From Desulforapulum autotrophicum HRM2 (lineage in GTDB: Bacteria; Desulfobacterota; Desulfobacteria; Desulfobacterales; Desulfobacteraceae): 64,000 nt of DNA. The position numbers and the translations under genes are program-made. The notes under the pieces are model-generated. The model was given only the letters and a program-made list of their open reading frames with translations, was not told where the DNA came from and made no database searches. The stretch's first letter is position 1. Every line of letters starts with the position of its first letter. Below, piece by piece: positions 37,381 through 45,694 of this stretch. Where the stretch lies: NCBI RefSeq assembly GCF_000020365.1, contig NC_012108.1, positions 2,108,001 to 2,172,000 on the forward strand, written 5' to 3'.

Positions 37381-38910
37381 CTATTCCCACTCAATGGTTC
37401 CGGGGGGTTTGGAGGTGATGTCAAATACCACCCTGTTGACCCCGTCCACCTCGTTGATGATCCGATTGGACACGGTGGCAAGCAACTCATGGGGAAGCCT
37501 TGCCCAGTCAGCAGTCATGGCATCTTTGCTCGTGACAGCCCGGATGGCGATGCAGCTGTCGTAGGTCCGCTTGTCTCCCATGACGCCCACGCTCTTGATG
37601 GGCAAAAGGACTGCAAAGGATTGCCATAGTTTTCGATAGAGACCCGCAGCCCGGATTTCTTCAAGGAGAAGGGTATCGGCTGCCTTCAGGATGGACAGCC
37701 TTTTTTCACTGACAGCGCCCATGATGCGGATGGCAAGTCCTGGGCCCGGGAAGGGCTGGCGCCATACCAGATTTTCGTTGAGTCCCAGCTCCAGCCCAAG
37801 CTTTCTCACCTCGTCCTTAAAGAGAAATTGAAGGGGCTCGACCAGCTTGAGTTTCATCTTTTCAGGCAGGCCGCCCACATTGTGGTGGGATTTAATGATG
37901 GATGTGGGCCCGCCAAAGGCTGATTTGGATTCGATGATGTCCGGGTAGAGTGTTCCCTGGCCCAGGAATTCGGCCCCATCGATTTTTTTGGCCTCATCTT
38001 CAAACACGTCAATAAAGAGGTTTCCAATGATCTTTCTTTTCTTTTCAGGGTCTTCCACACCAGCCAGCTGGTCCAGAAACAGTCGCCTTGCATCCACAAA
38101 CCGGATATTCATGTCAAGGTGGGTGGTGAGGCTTTTTTCAAGATTCGTCCGCTCGTTGTTTCTTAAAAGTCCGTTGTCCACAAAGATGCAATACAGGTTT
38201 TTGCCAATGGCCCTGTGGATGAGAAGGGCTGCAACCGACGAGTCCACCCCGCCGGAAAGTCCCATGATCACCTTTTTATCCCCGACAGCCTCCTTGATCT
38301 GCTCGACGGCACCGGTAACAAAGGAGCTCATGGTCCAGCTTTTTTCACAGTGGCAGACGTTGAACAGGAAGTTTTTGAGCATTTCAAACCCGCCCAGGGT
38401 ATGCTCGACCTCGGGATGGAACTGAAGGCCGTAAAAGTGGTTTTTATTGTCGGCCATGGCTGCTATTTCTGTATTTTTGGTCGAGGCCGTCACGGTAAAT
38501 CCTGCGGGCAGGCGGTTGGTTGAATCACCGTGGCTCATCCATACCTGGGTGCTTTTTTCAAGCCCTGTGAACAGGGGAGCGTGGTCTTTGATGGTCAGGT
38601 CTGCAAAGCCGTATTCGCGTTTGTCTGAACGTTCAATGGAGCCACCAAGGGCGTTGACCATGAACTGCATGCCGTAGCAGATGCCGAGGATTGGGACGTT
38701 GAGGTTGAAGATTTCCGTATCCACCTTTGGGCTGTCGTCCTCGTAGATGCTCGAAGGCCCCCCTGAAAGAATGATTCCCTCGGGGTTGAGGGCCTTGATT
38801 CTTTCAATGTCGATCCCGGCAGGCTCCACCTGGCAGTAGATTTCGTTTTCCCTTACCCTTCGGGCAATGAGCTGGTTGAACTGTGAACCAAAATCAATAA
38901 TGAGTATCAT
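37381..38910 (-). CDS. guaA: GMP synthase (glutamine-hydrolysing)
   Basis: 509 aa. Converts XMP to GMP. Class I glutamine amidotransferase domain with nucleophile Cys in LGICYGMQFM (about residue 78) and the His/Glu in LQFHPEVEHT; ATP pyrophosphatase P-loop GLSGGVDSS; C-terminal dimerisation domain ending NRVVFDITSKPPGTIEWE. It leads a minus-strand operon with the coiled-coil and kinase-like genes. Confidence 0.97.
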   Translation of the reverse strand: MILIIDFGSQFNQLIARRVRENEIYCQVEPAGIDIERIKALNPEGIILSGGPSSIYEDDSPKVDTEIFNLNVPILGICYGMQFMVNALGGSIERSDKREYGFADLTIKDHAPLFTGLEKSTQVWMSHGDSTNRLPAGFTVTASTKNTEIAAMADNKNHFYGLQFHPEVEHTLGGFEMLKNFLFNVCHCEKSWTMSSFVTGAVEQIKEAVGDKKVIMGLSGGVDSSVAALLIHRAIGKNLYCIFVDNGLLRNNERTNLEKSLTTHLDMNIRFVDARRLFLDQLAGVEDPEKKRKIIGNLFIDVFEDEAKKIDGAEFLGQGTLYPDIIESKSAFGGPTSIIKSHHNVGGLPEKMKLKLVEPLQFLFKDEVRKLGLELGLNENLVWRQPFPGPGLAIRIMGAVSEKRLSILKAADTLLLEEIRAAGLYRKLWQSFAVLLPIKSVGVMGDKRTYDSCIAIRAVTSKDAMTADWARLPHELLATVSNRIINEVDGVNRVVFDITSKPPGTIEWE

Positions 38911-39094
38911 TTTATGTCCTGGAGATATGAGGTTGTTTTTTTTGAAATTAAAGAAGTTATTTTACGTGTAATTCACCCTAAAAAGCAAGCGGTTTTTTAA
39001 ATGAAGATTGCCTAATTCTCCTGAATATGATTTATTAGATTGATGAATTACCACTGGTTTTAAAATCAAAAAGCAATGAAAATAGGAGTATTAT

Positions 39095-39658
39095 ATGTAT
39101 GACGCAAGTGATTTGAGAAAGGGCCTTAAATTTGAGATTGACGGGGATCCATTTGTGATTGTGGACTTTCAGTTCAAGAAACCGGGCAAGGGCCAGGCGC
39201 TTTACAAGTGCAAGCTGAGAAACATGATCTCCGGTGCCCAGTTTGAGCGGACGTTTCGGTCTGGTGATAAATTTAACGAAGCCTCACTTGAGGAACATGA
39301 TATGGAGTACCTATATTCCGAGGGCGGCAATTTCTGCTTCATGAATTCTGTCTCCTTTGAGCAGGAGTTCCTTGGAAAGGATCAGGTGGGAGATGCTGTG
39401 AACCTTTTAAAGGACAATACCGTTTGTACGGTTCTTTTCTTTAACGGTAAGGCCATAGGTCTAACCCTTCCAAACTTTGTCAATCTGCGCATCGTCCAGT
39501 CCGATCCCTGGGCCAAGGGGGATACGGCCACTGGCAGCACCAAACCCGCTACCCTTGAAACCGGGTATGAAATTCAGGTTCCCCCTTTTGTTGATGAGGG
39601 GCAGCTGGTCAAAATTGATACCCGAACCTGCGAGTATGTCGAGCGGGTGAACGAGTAA
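39095..39658 (+). CDS. efp: Elongation factor P
   Basis: 187 aa, normal length, three beta-barrel domains. The conserved loop KPGKGQALYKCKLRN carries the lysine (K in PGKGQA) modified in many bacteria. C-terminal GYEIQVPPFVDEGQLVKIDTRTCEYVERV is typical. Relieves stalls at proline stretches. AGGAG 8 nt before the start. No epmA/earP-type modification enzyme is in the window. Confidence 0.96.
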   Translation: MYDASDLRKGLKFEIDGDPFVIVDFQFKKPGKGQALYKCKLRNMISGAQFERTFRSGDKFNEASLEEHDMEYLYSEGGNFCFMNSVSFEQEFLGKDQVGDAVNLLKDNTVCTVLFFNGKAIGLTLPNFVNLRIVQSDPWAKGDTATGSTKPATLETGYEIQVPPFVDEGQLVKIDTRTCEYVERVNE

Positions 39659-39664
39659 GGGGCA

Positions 39665-41770
39665 ATGAACGATTTTCCAAAGTCGCAGGTTCTCAATCCC
39701 TCTAGGAAAACCAGTAGCAGTCTAATCGGAAAGGCAATGGACTATCATCCGGAATCGTCGGTTATCAAGGGCATTCTTGTTGTTGAGCATGACAATGAAC
39801 TCAGGCAGGGCCTGGTTGAAGCCCTTGGGTCTGGCGGATATGATTGTTGTGGAGCGCCCAGCGTCCGTGGGGCACGCACTCTCCTTTGGTCCGGAGGGAT
39901 TGATCTTGTTATCTGCGATATTGCTTTGCCGGATATGGATGGCCTTAGGTTCATGGTCTCAGTAAAAGATGAACTGCCGGATCTTGATTTTATCATTATG
40001 ACATCCCCAGAGGGGGATTACGTGGATTCTGAGATCGTGGATGCCGGCGCCGCAGATTATCTTGCCAAACCCATCAAACCTGATGCCGTCATTGCACGGG
40101 TCAGGCGCATTGAACGGGATCGCAGGAAGGTTCTTGACCTGGGACGGACAAACCGTGAGCTTTCCGTTGCCATGGAAGGGCTGAAGGAGAGTTCCCGGGC
40201 CAAGGGGGATTTTCTTGCCCGCATGAGCCACGAGATCAGAACCCCCCTGAGCAGTATCATGGGATATACGGATATTTTGTTTGATACCTGCCTCGCCCCT
40301 GAACAGACGGATTATGTCACAAATATAAAAAAGAGTTGTGATGTGCTCCTGGGGATTGTTAATGACGTTTTGGATTTTTCCAGGGTGGAGTCGGGTGAAA
40401 TAGGGCTTGACCCCATTGAGTTCGACCCTGAGGTGCTCTGCTTTGAATGCCTTGAAATGGTGAGAACCCAGGTGGATACGAGCCGTGTTGAACTTCTCTG
40501 CCGGATCTGCGATTGTGTCCCGGGCTGTGTCAGGGCCGATCCCAATCGGTTTCGCCAGGTGTTGCTGAACCTGCTTGGCAATGCCGCAAAGTTTACCGTG
40601 AATGGGGTGATTGAACTCAGTCTCAAGGTAAAAGAGAAGACAAAGACTGGAATCGTGCTCTGTGCCTCGGTACGTGATACGGGTAGCGGCATTCCCACGG
40701 CAGCCCTGGGCGTCATTTTTAAACCTTTCCAGCAGGTGGTTCGGGGTAGAATTGCAAAGGGCCTCAGAGGTATGGGGCTTGGGCTTTCCATCTGCAGGAA
40801 AATTGCCCGTCGCATGGGGGGAAATATCACGGTCGAGAGTCGGGAGGGAGAGGGGAGCGTATTTACCTTCTCATCCCGGGTGGAGCCCGTGGAAAAACAG
40901 AATATCGTTCAAATTCAACCGGTGAAACCGGCAGGGCTCCGGGTTCTTCTGGTTGTGTCCACCCTGGCATTCGGGGCCATGGTGTCAAGGGAGTTGAAAG
41001 CTGCAGGACTGGTCGTCGACCTGGTCCTCAACAGCAGGGATGCCCTGTCTCCCTTTGACGGCACCCACCTTGCCGCCGCCTGTCATGATGTGGGGCTGAT
41101 CGATCTTAAGGGAGGGGAACATCCCCGGGGGATGGTGGCAAAAATCAGGCGGTTGACGCTTGCCTGTCCTGAACTTCCGCTGATTGCCTGTGCCAATCCA
41201 GGACCGGGTGTTGCTGAAATCTTTCAACAGGCGGGTTTTGACGGCTTTCTGCCCAAGCCTGTGCAGCCCAGAAAGCTCGTTGCCATGATCGCCGGTGTGC
41301 TTGGCATGACCGTGAATCAGAGCGTCGGCATGGGCAGCCGGGTTACAACGACCAAACTGATCACCACCCACCTTCTGGCCGAACAGGCCAAACGTTCCGC
41401 TGCCATTCTTCTTGTTGACGATAATCCCGTGAATCAGCGGATGGCAACGATAATGCTTTCAAAGGCCGGTTATAAAGTCACATCGGCCGATAATGGCCGG
41501 CAGACCCTGGAATTGTGCCGGAGTTCGAAGGAGCGTTTTGACCTCATTCTCATGGACATCTTCATGCCGGAGATGGACGGGTTTGAAACGACTCGGCAAA
41601 TAAGGGCTCTGGAGGGTGACTCAGGGGTCAGGGTTCCCATTGTTGCCTTTACGGCCAATGTGCTGCCCCTTTTTAAGGAGCGTTGTCTTGTAGCTGGGAT
41701 GGATGACTTTTTAACAAAACCCTTTCGACGCGAGGATATCTTTGCGGCTGTTAAAAAATGGGTTGTTTGA
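39665..41770 (+). CDS. Hybrid histidine kinase, REC-HisKA-HATPase-pseudoREC-REC
   Basis: 701 aa, no membrane helix, so cytoplasmic. First receiver about 35-150 (phospho-Asp in LVICDIALPDMDG), HisKA with ARMSHEIRTPLSSIMGY, HATPase with NLLGNAAKFT, DTGSGI and GMGLGLSI, then a degenerate receiver (about 420-545) lacking the acidic pocket (LLVVSTLAF where LxVDD is expected), and a complete C-terminal receiver (ILLVDDNPVNQR, LILMDIFMPEMDG). Starts 6 nt after efp with AAGGGG, so it is co-transcribed with efp. Its partner is unknown. Confidence 0.92.
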   Translation: MNDFPKSQVLNPSRKTSSSLIGKAMDYHPESSVIKGILVVEHDNELRQGLVEALGSGGYDCCGAPSVRGARTLLWSGGIDLVICDIALPDMDGLRFMVSVKDELPDLDFIIMTSPEGDYVDSEIVDAGAADYLAKPIKPDAVIARVRRIERDRRKVLDLGRTNRELSVAMEGLKESSRAKGDFLARMSHEIRTPLSSIMGYTDILFDTCLAPEQTDYVTNIKKSCDVLLGIVNDVLDFSRVESGEIGLDPIEFDPEVLCFECLEMVRTQVDTSRVELLCRICDCVPGCVRADPNRFRQVLLNLLGNAAKFTVNGVIELSLKVKEKTKTGIVLCASVRDTGSGIPTAALGVIFKPFQQVVRGRIAKGLRGMGLGLSICRKIARRMGGNITVESREGEGSVFTFSSRVEPVEKQNIVQIQPVKPAGLRVLLVVSTLAFGAMVSRELKAAGLVVDLVLNSRDALSPFDGTHLAAACHDVGLIDLKGGEHPRGMVAKIRRLTLACPELPLIACANPGPGVAEIFQQAGFDGFLPKPVQPRKLVAMIAGVLGMTVNQSVGMGSRVTTTKLITTHLLAEQAKRSAAILLVDDNPVNQRMATIMLSKAGYKVTSADNGRQTLELCRSSKERFDLILMDIFMPEMDGFETTRQIRALEGDSGVRVPIVAFTANVLPLFKERCLVAGMDDFLTKPFRREDIFAAVKKWVV

Positions 41771-41858
41771 TTGCAGTCTGATCAAGGTTTTGATATAAAG
41801 CATGTTCTTTGCAATTTGATGTTTTTTACAGTTTGACGAATTACAGCCAGGGGGATGG

Positions 41859-42509
41859 ATGAAAAAAACGATGAAAAGGGGGGTTCGATCTAAAGGGGTT
41901 GTGTGGCTCCTTTACCGCCTGGTTCGGGCTTACACCTGTCTGCTTAGAATCAGGGTCGTGAATGAATCCTTGTGGCAGCGTCATATTGACCAGGGCGGTT
42001 CGGTTGTCCTGTGCGTCTTTCACCAGCATTTTTTCTCGCTTATCCGCCATTTTAAACGTTACAAACGTTTCAATCCCTGCATCATGATCAGCCAAAGCCG
42101 GGACGGTGATATCATTGCACCGGTTGCGCAGCTCACGGGTTGGACTGTGGCCCGGGGCTCTTCGTCCAGGGGCGGCAAGGATGCCATGGAGGATATGATC
42201 CAGCGGCTTGAAATGGGGTGCCTTGGGGCAAACCTTGTGGATGGCCCCACCGGCCCCATGGGTAAGGTGAAACCCGGGGTGGTTCGCATGGCCCAGCGTT
42301 CGGGTGCCTGGCTTGTGCCCTGTGTGGTAATTCCGGAGTCGGCCTGGTTTTTTCATTCCTGGGACAGGTTCTTTATCCCCAAACCTCTCTCAAGGGTAAC
42401 CATTAAATATTTGCCCATGGAAACAATTGATGGCAGGGCTACACGGGACGGGTTTGAACAGACCCGCAAGCATGTTGAGACCGCCATGGCGCCCTATCTG
42501 TTGAGATAA
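41859..42509 (+). CDS. DUF374 lysophospholipid acyltransferase-like protein
   Basis: 216 aa of the DUF374 branch of the LPLAT acyltransferase superfamily. The pattern MISQSRDGDIIAPVAQLTGWTVARGSSSRGGKDAM and DGPTGPMGKVKPGVVRMAQRSGAWLVP is diagnostic. The expected HxxxxD is replaced by H-Q-H-F in VFHQHFF. Probably inner-membrane associated and involved in lipid or lipid A acylation; substrate unknown. GGGGGATGG precedes the ATG. Confidence 0.88.
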   Translation: MKKTMKRGVRSKGVVWLLYRLVRAYTCLLRIRVVNESLWQRHIDQGGSVVLCVFHQHFFSLIRHFKRYKRFNPCIMISQSRDGDIIAPVAQLTGWTVARGSSSRGGKDAMEDMIQRLEMGCLGANLVDGPTGPMGKVKPGVVRMAQRSGAWLVPCVVIPESAWFFHSWDRFFIPKPLSRVTIKYLPMETIDGRATRDGFEQTRKHVETAMAPYLLR

Positions 42510-42552
42510 AAACAATTAAATCGGTAAATCAGTAAACAAGTTGGAATTAAAT

Positions 42553-43932
42553 ATGAAAAAAAAAGCCCTTAAGCAAGATCCGGCAGGCCCGGTCTGGACC
42601 TTTTTTTGTTCGGTCAGGCTTACCGTGGTGGTGCTGCTTGCCCTTGCCTTTACATCCATTATTGGAACCTTGATTCCCCAGAATGGGGGAGATGTCTTTT
42701 ATCTTCAGAAGTACGGCCAGGGATGGTCCAAGGTGTTCATGGCCCTTGATATTGATGACATGTACCACTCCTGGTGGTTTTTGACCCTACTTGCCATGCT
42801 TGCTGTTAATATAGTTGTCTGCTCCATTCAACGTCTCAGGGTCACGTGGAAGATCATCTTTCCCAAAAAAATCGTTTTTCGACCGGATCGGTTCCGGCGC
42901 CTCAAAGATCGTGAAACCTTTGCCGCAAGCGTTGATAACGGTGAAATTGTTGATCGATTCCAGGGGTTTCTGAAGCGACGGGTTGGAAAGGTCACACGTC
43001 AGACCCTTGAGGGTAGTACTGTTCTGTTTGCTGAAAAAGGTCGCTGGACCCGGATTGGCGTATACGTGGTCCATTCGAGCATTCTGCTGTTACTTGTGGG
43101 GTCTGTGATTGGCGGTGTTTGGGGCTTTAAGGGTCGTGTCTCCATTCCCGAGGGTGATACCACGGATGTGATTGAACTCAGGCAGGGTGTCCACGAACAC
43201 CTGACCCTTGATTTTGCCATCCGATGCAACACCTTTGACGTAAGTTTTTATGACACCGGCGCACCCAATGAGTTTAAATCCAACGTTACCCTCATTGAAA
43301 ATGGGGTTGAGGTGCTGACCACGGATATTGTCGTGAACCATCCCCTGCGGTACAAAGGGATCAGCTTTTACCAGTCAAACTACGGTATTGCCGCAGCAAA
43401 ATCCATTTCACTGACCATGACAAGCAAGGAGAGCGGCCTTGCCTTTCAGCAGGATATCGAGTTTAACAAAGCCATTACGCTTCCGGAAAACCAGGGCAGC
43501 TTTGTCATGGAGCATTTTGTCAAAGGGTATAACTTCCAGGGGCACAACCTGGGTGAGTCGTTTGTGGGCAAGGTGACCGCCCCGGATGGAACAGAGAGCG
43601 AAATCGTCATCCCAGTGAAGTTTCCCACCTTTGACAAGATGAGACGGGGCACCTTTGCCTTTGCCGTGGATCATTTTGAAAAGCTGTACTACACCGGCCT
43701 TCAGGTCAACCGTGACCCGGGGGTCTGGTTTGTCTATTCTGGATTTATCCTCATGATCATCGGGTGCTGGATCACCTTTTTCATGTCCCACCAGAGCTAC
43801 TGCGTGGAGATAAAAGATCTTGGAAAAAATAAAGTCATGGTCGATGTTTCGGCAACGTCCAATCGTAATCCCCAGAGTTTGAAATTGAAAACAGCAAAGC
43901 TTGCTCTAGCCATGAAGGAATTAAAATCATGA
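42553..43932 (+). CDS. resB: Cytochrome c biogenesis protein ResB/Ccs1
   Basis: About 459 aa. System II haem delivery for c-type cytochromes, together with CcsA. Three N-terminal membrane helices (about 15-37, 68-90, 150-175) and one near the C-terminus (about 393-415, VWFVYSGFILMIIGCWITFFMS), with a large periplasmic domain between. The frame is open from a TTG at 42541; ATG 42553 is preferred. It overlaps ccsA by ATGA. Its position before the multihaem qrcA fits the role. Confidence 0.93.
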   Translation: MKKKALKQDPAGPVWTFFCSVRLTVVVLLALAFTSIIGTLIPQNGGDVFYLQKYGQGWSKVFMALDIDDMYHSWWFLTLLAMLAVNIVVCSIQRLRVTWKIIFPKKIVFRPDRFRRLKDRETFAASVDNGEIVDRFQGFLKRRVGKVTRQTLEGSTVLFAEKGRWTRIGVYVVHSSILLLLVGSVIGGVWGFKGRVSIPEGDTTDVIELRQGVHEHLTLDFAIRCNTFDVSFYDTGAPNEFKSNVTLIENGVEVLTTDIVVNHPLRYKGISFYQSNYGIAAAKSISLTMTSKESGLAFQQDIEFNKAITLPENQGSFVMEHFVKGYNFQGHNLGESFVGKVTAPDGTESEIVIPVKFPTFDKMRRGTFAFAVDHFEKLYYTGLQVNRDPGVWFVYSGFILMIIGCWITFFMSHQSYCVEIKDLGKNKVMVDVSATSNRNPQSLKLKTAKLALAMKELKS

Positions 43933-44762
43933 TAAACAGCCCCATGCTACTCTCCATCACAACCTTTGTGTATGCATTTGCCTCAGTGCTTTACATTGGC
44001 TCATGGACCTTTAAGAAAAAGTTTCTCTCAACCCTTGGCATTGGTGTACTGATTACAGGTTTTCTTGGCAACACGGCCGGTATTCTGCTCAGGTGGATTG
44101 AATCCTACCAGATGGGCTATGGCCATGCCCCTTTTTCCAATATGTACGAATCCCTGGTCTTTTTTTCCTGGACAGTTGCCGCCCTTTACATCTTTGTAGA
44201 ATTTAAATACAGGGAGCGGATTATCGGGGTGTTTGCCACCCCCCTTATTTTTCTGGCCATTGCCTATGCGTCGCTTTCCCCGAATATTGCAGACAAGATA
44301 ACTCCTTTGATTCCCGCATTAAAGAGTAATTGGCTCATTGCCCATGTAATTACCTGTTTTCTGGGGTATGCCGGGTTTGCCGTGGCCTTCGGGTTCTCCA
44401 TCATGTACCTTGTAAAACCTGAAAACACCCAGGAGGGAGCCTTCCTGTCAAAGCTTCCCGCCCTTGCCGTCATTGACGAGCTGACCTACCAGATGGTGAT
44501 GTTCGGTTTTCTCTTTCTCACCATTGGCATCATCACCGGGGCTGTGTGGGCAAACTCAGCCTGGGGCACCTACTGGTCCTGGGACCCCAAGGAGACCTGG
44601 TCCTTGATTACCTGGCTTATTTATGCCGTGATGCTCCACCTGAGGATGATGCGGGGTTGGAACGGAAAACAGATTGCCTGGGTTTCCATTCTGGGATTTA
44701 TGGCTGTCCTGTTCACCTATTTCGGCGTCAATCTTCTGCCCGGACTCCACAGTTATGCCTAG
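43929..44762 (+). CDS. ccsA: Cytochrome c biogenesis protein CcsA (CcsB)
   Basis: 277 aa with eight predicted membrane helices and the tryptophan-rich haem-handling WWD-type motif: WANSAWGTYWSWDPKETWSL (about 200-220), plus haem-ligand histidines before and after (IAHVITC, LHSYA). Joins haem to CXXCH cysteines with ResB. It ends about 210 bp before qrcA. Confidence 0.95.
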   Translation: MINSPMLLSITTFVYAFASVLYIGSWTFKKKFLSTLGIGVLITGFLGNTAGILLRWIESYQMGYGHAPFSNMYESLVFFSWTVAALYIFVEFKYRERIIGVFATPLIFLAIAYASLSPNIADKITPLIPALKSNWLIAHVITCFLGYAGFAVAFGFSIMYLVKPENTQEGAFLSKLPALAVIDELTYQMVMFGFLFLTIGIITGAVWANSAWGTYWSWDPKETWSLITWLIYAVMLHLRMMRGWNGKQIAWVSILGFMAVLFTYFGVNLLPGLHSYA

Positions 44763-44770
44763 ATTTTGTC

Positions 44771-44798
44771 TTGACAAGATTTATATATATTATATAGA
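44771..44798 (+). promoter_or_regulatory. Probable sigma-70 promoter of the qrc operon
   Basis: TTGACA at 44771-44776 followed after 16 bp by TATAGA (44793-44798), in a very AT-rich stretch just after ccsA. The -35 is a full match, the -10 is weaker. The predicted transcript would have a leader of about 165 nt before qrcA. Confidence 0.5.
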
Positions 44799-44971
44799 TT
44801 GACCTTAAATTTTTACATTCAGCAGGGATGGGTCTGCGGAAGTGGCGTACACCGCCTTCTGCAGCGTAAATATAGAGCCTTGATCAAAGTAGCCTTTTGT
44901 TTGTACCATCGCTTAGATCCAGGGGTTCAGTGCCTAATAGTATCATCAACATTTTAATTGATGGGGTTTTC

Positions 44972-45646
44972 ATGAGTGAATTAGAAGAGAAAACTGAAAA
45001 CGGTTCAACGGATGCATCCGGGCAGGACGCATCACGGGAACAGGGAAAAAAAGGGGATGCAGCCACGGGTTACGGCGTCCTTTTTTTTATCGGGGCTTTT
45101 GCCGTCTGCTTCTTATCCGGATGGTTATTGTTTCCCAATCTGCTCTATTCAAAAAAAGAGCAGCCGTTTAACTTTAACCACGCCCTCCATGTGGACGAGA
45201 TGGGAGGGTGCGATGCCTGCCATTTCTTTCGTGAGGATGGAAGCTTTTCCGGCATGCCAAAGACATCCCAATGCATTGAGTGCCACGAAAGTCAGCTGGG
45301 CGACACCAAGGATGAGGAAATTTTTATAACCGAGTATGTGGAAGCGGAAAAAGAAGTTCCATGGCTGATCTATTCAGAGCAGCCTGACTGTGTTTTCTTC
45401 TCCCATGCGGCCCACGTCATCAAGGCGGGAATGGATTGCCGATCATGCCACGGCGACATTGGTACGTCAACCACCACCAAGACCTATGAGGAGAACAGAA
45501 TCACGGGTTACAGCCGGGATATCTGGGGTAAAAACATCTGGGGAATTAAGAAAAATTCCTGGGATCGCATGAAGATGGACGACTGCGCAGAGTGCCATGA
45601 ACGGGAAACAGGAAGCAAGGGCGCATGTTTTCAGTGTCATAAATAG
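44972..45646 (+). CDS. qrcA: Qrc complex subunit A, membrane-anchored multihaem cytochrome c
   Basis: 224 aa from ATG 44972. One N-terminal membrane helix (about 40-60, VLFFIGAFAVCFLSGWLLF), then a periplasmic domain with five CXXCH haem sites (CDACH, CIECH, CRSCH, CAECH, CFQCH). Known QrcA is described as hexahaem; CVFFSH might be a non-standard sixth site. It takes electrons from type I cytochrome c3 and passes them into QrcB/C. Upstream in-frame ATG 44897 would add 25 residues with no membrane role. First gene of qrcABCD. Confidence 0.88.
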   Translation: MSELEEKTENGSTDASGQDASREQGKKGDAATGYGVLFFIGAFAVCFLSGWLLFPNLLYSKKEQPFNFNHALHVDEMGGCDACHFFREDGSFSGMPKTSQCIECHESQLGDTKDEEIFITEYVEAEKEVPWLIYSEQPDCVFFSHAAHVIKAGMDCRSCHGDIGTSTTTKTYEENRITGYSRDIWGKNIWGIKKNSWDRMKMDDCAECHERETGSKGACFQCHK

Positions 45647-45694
45647 GCCATGGCCCTTACTTGGAACTCTTTTAAATTTATTGAGGTGTAACCT

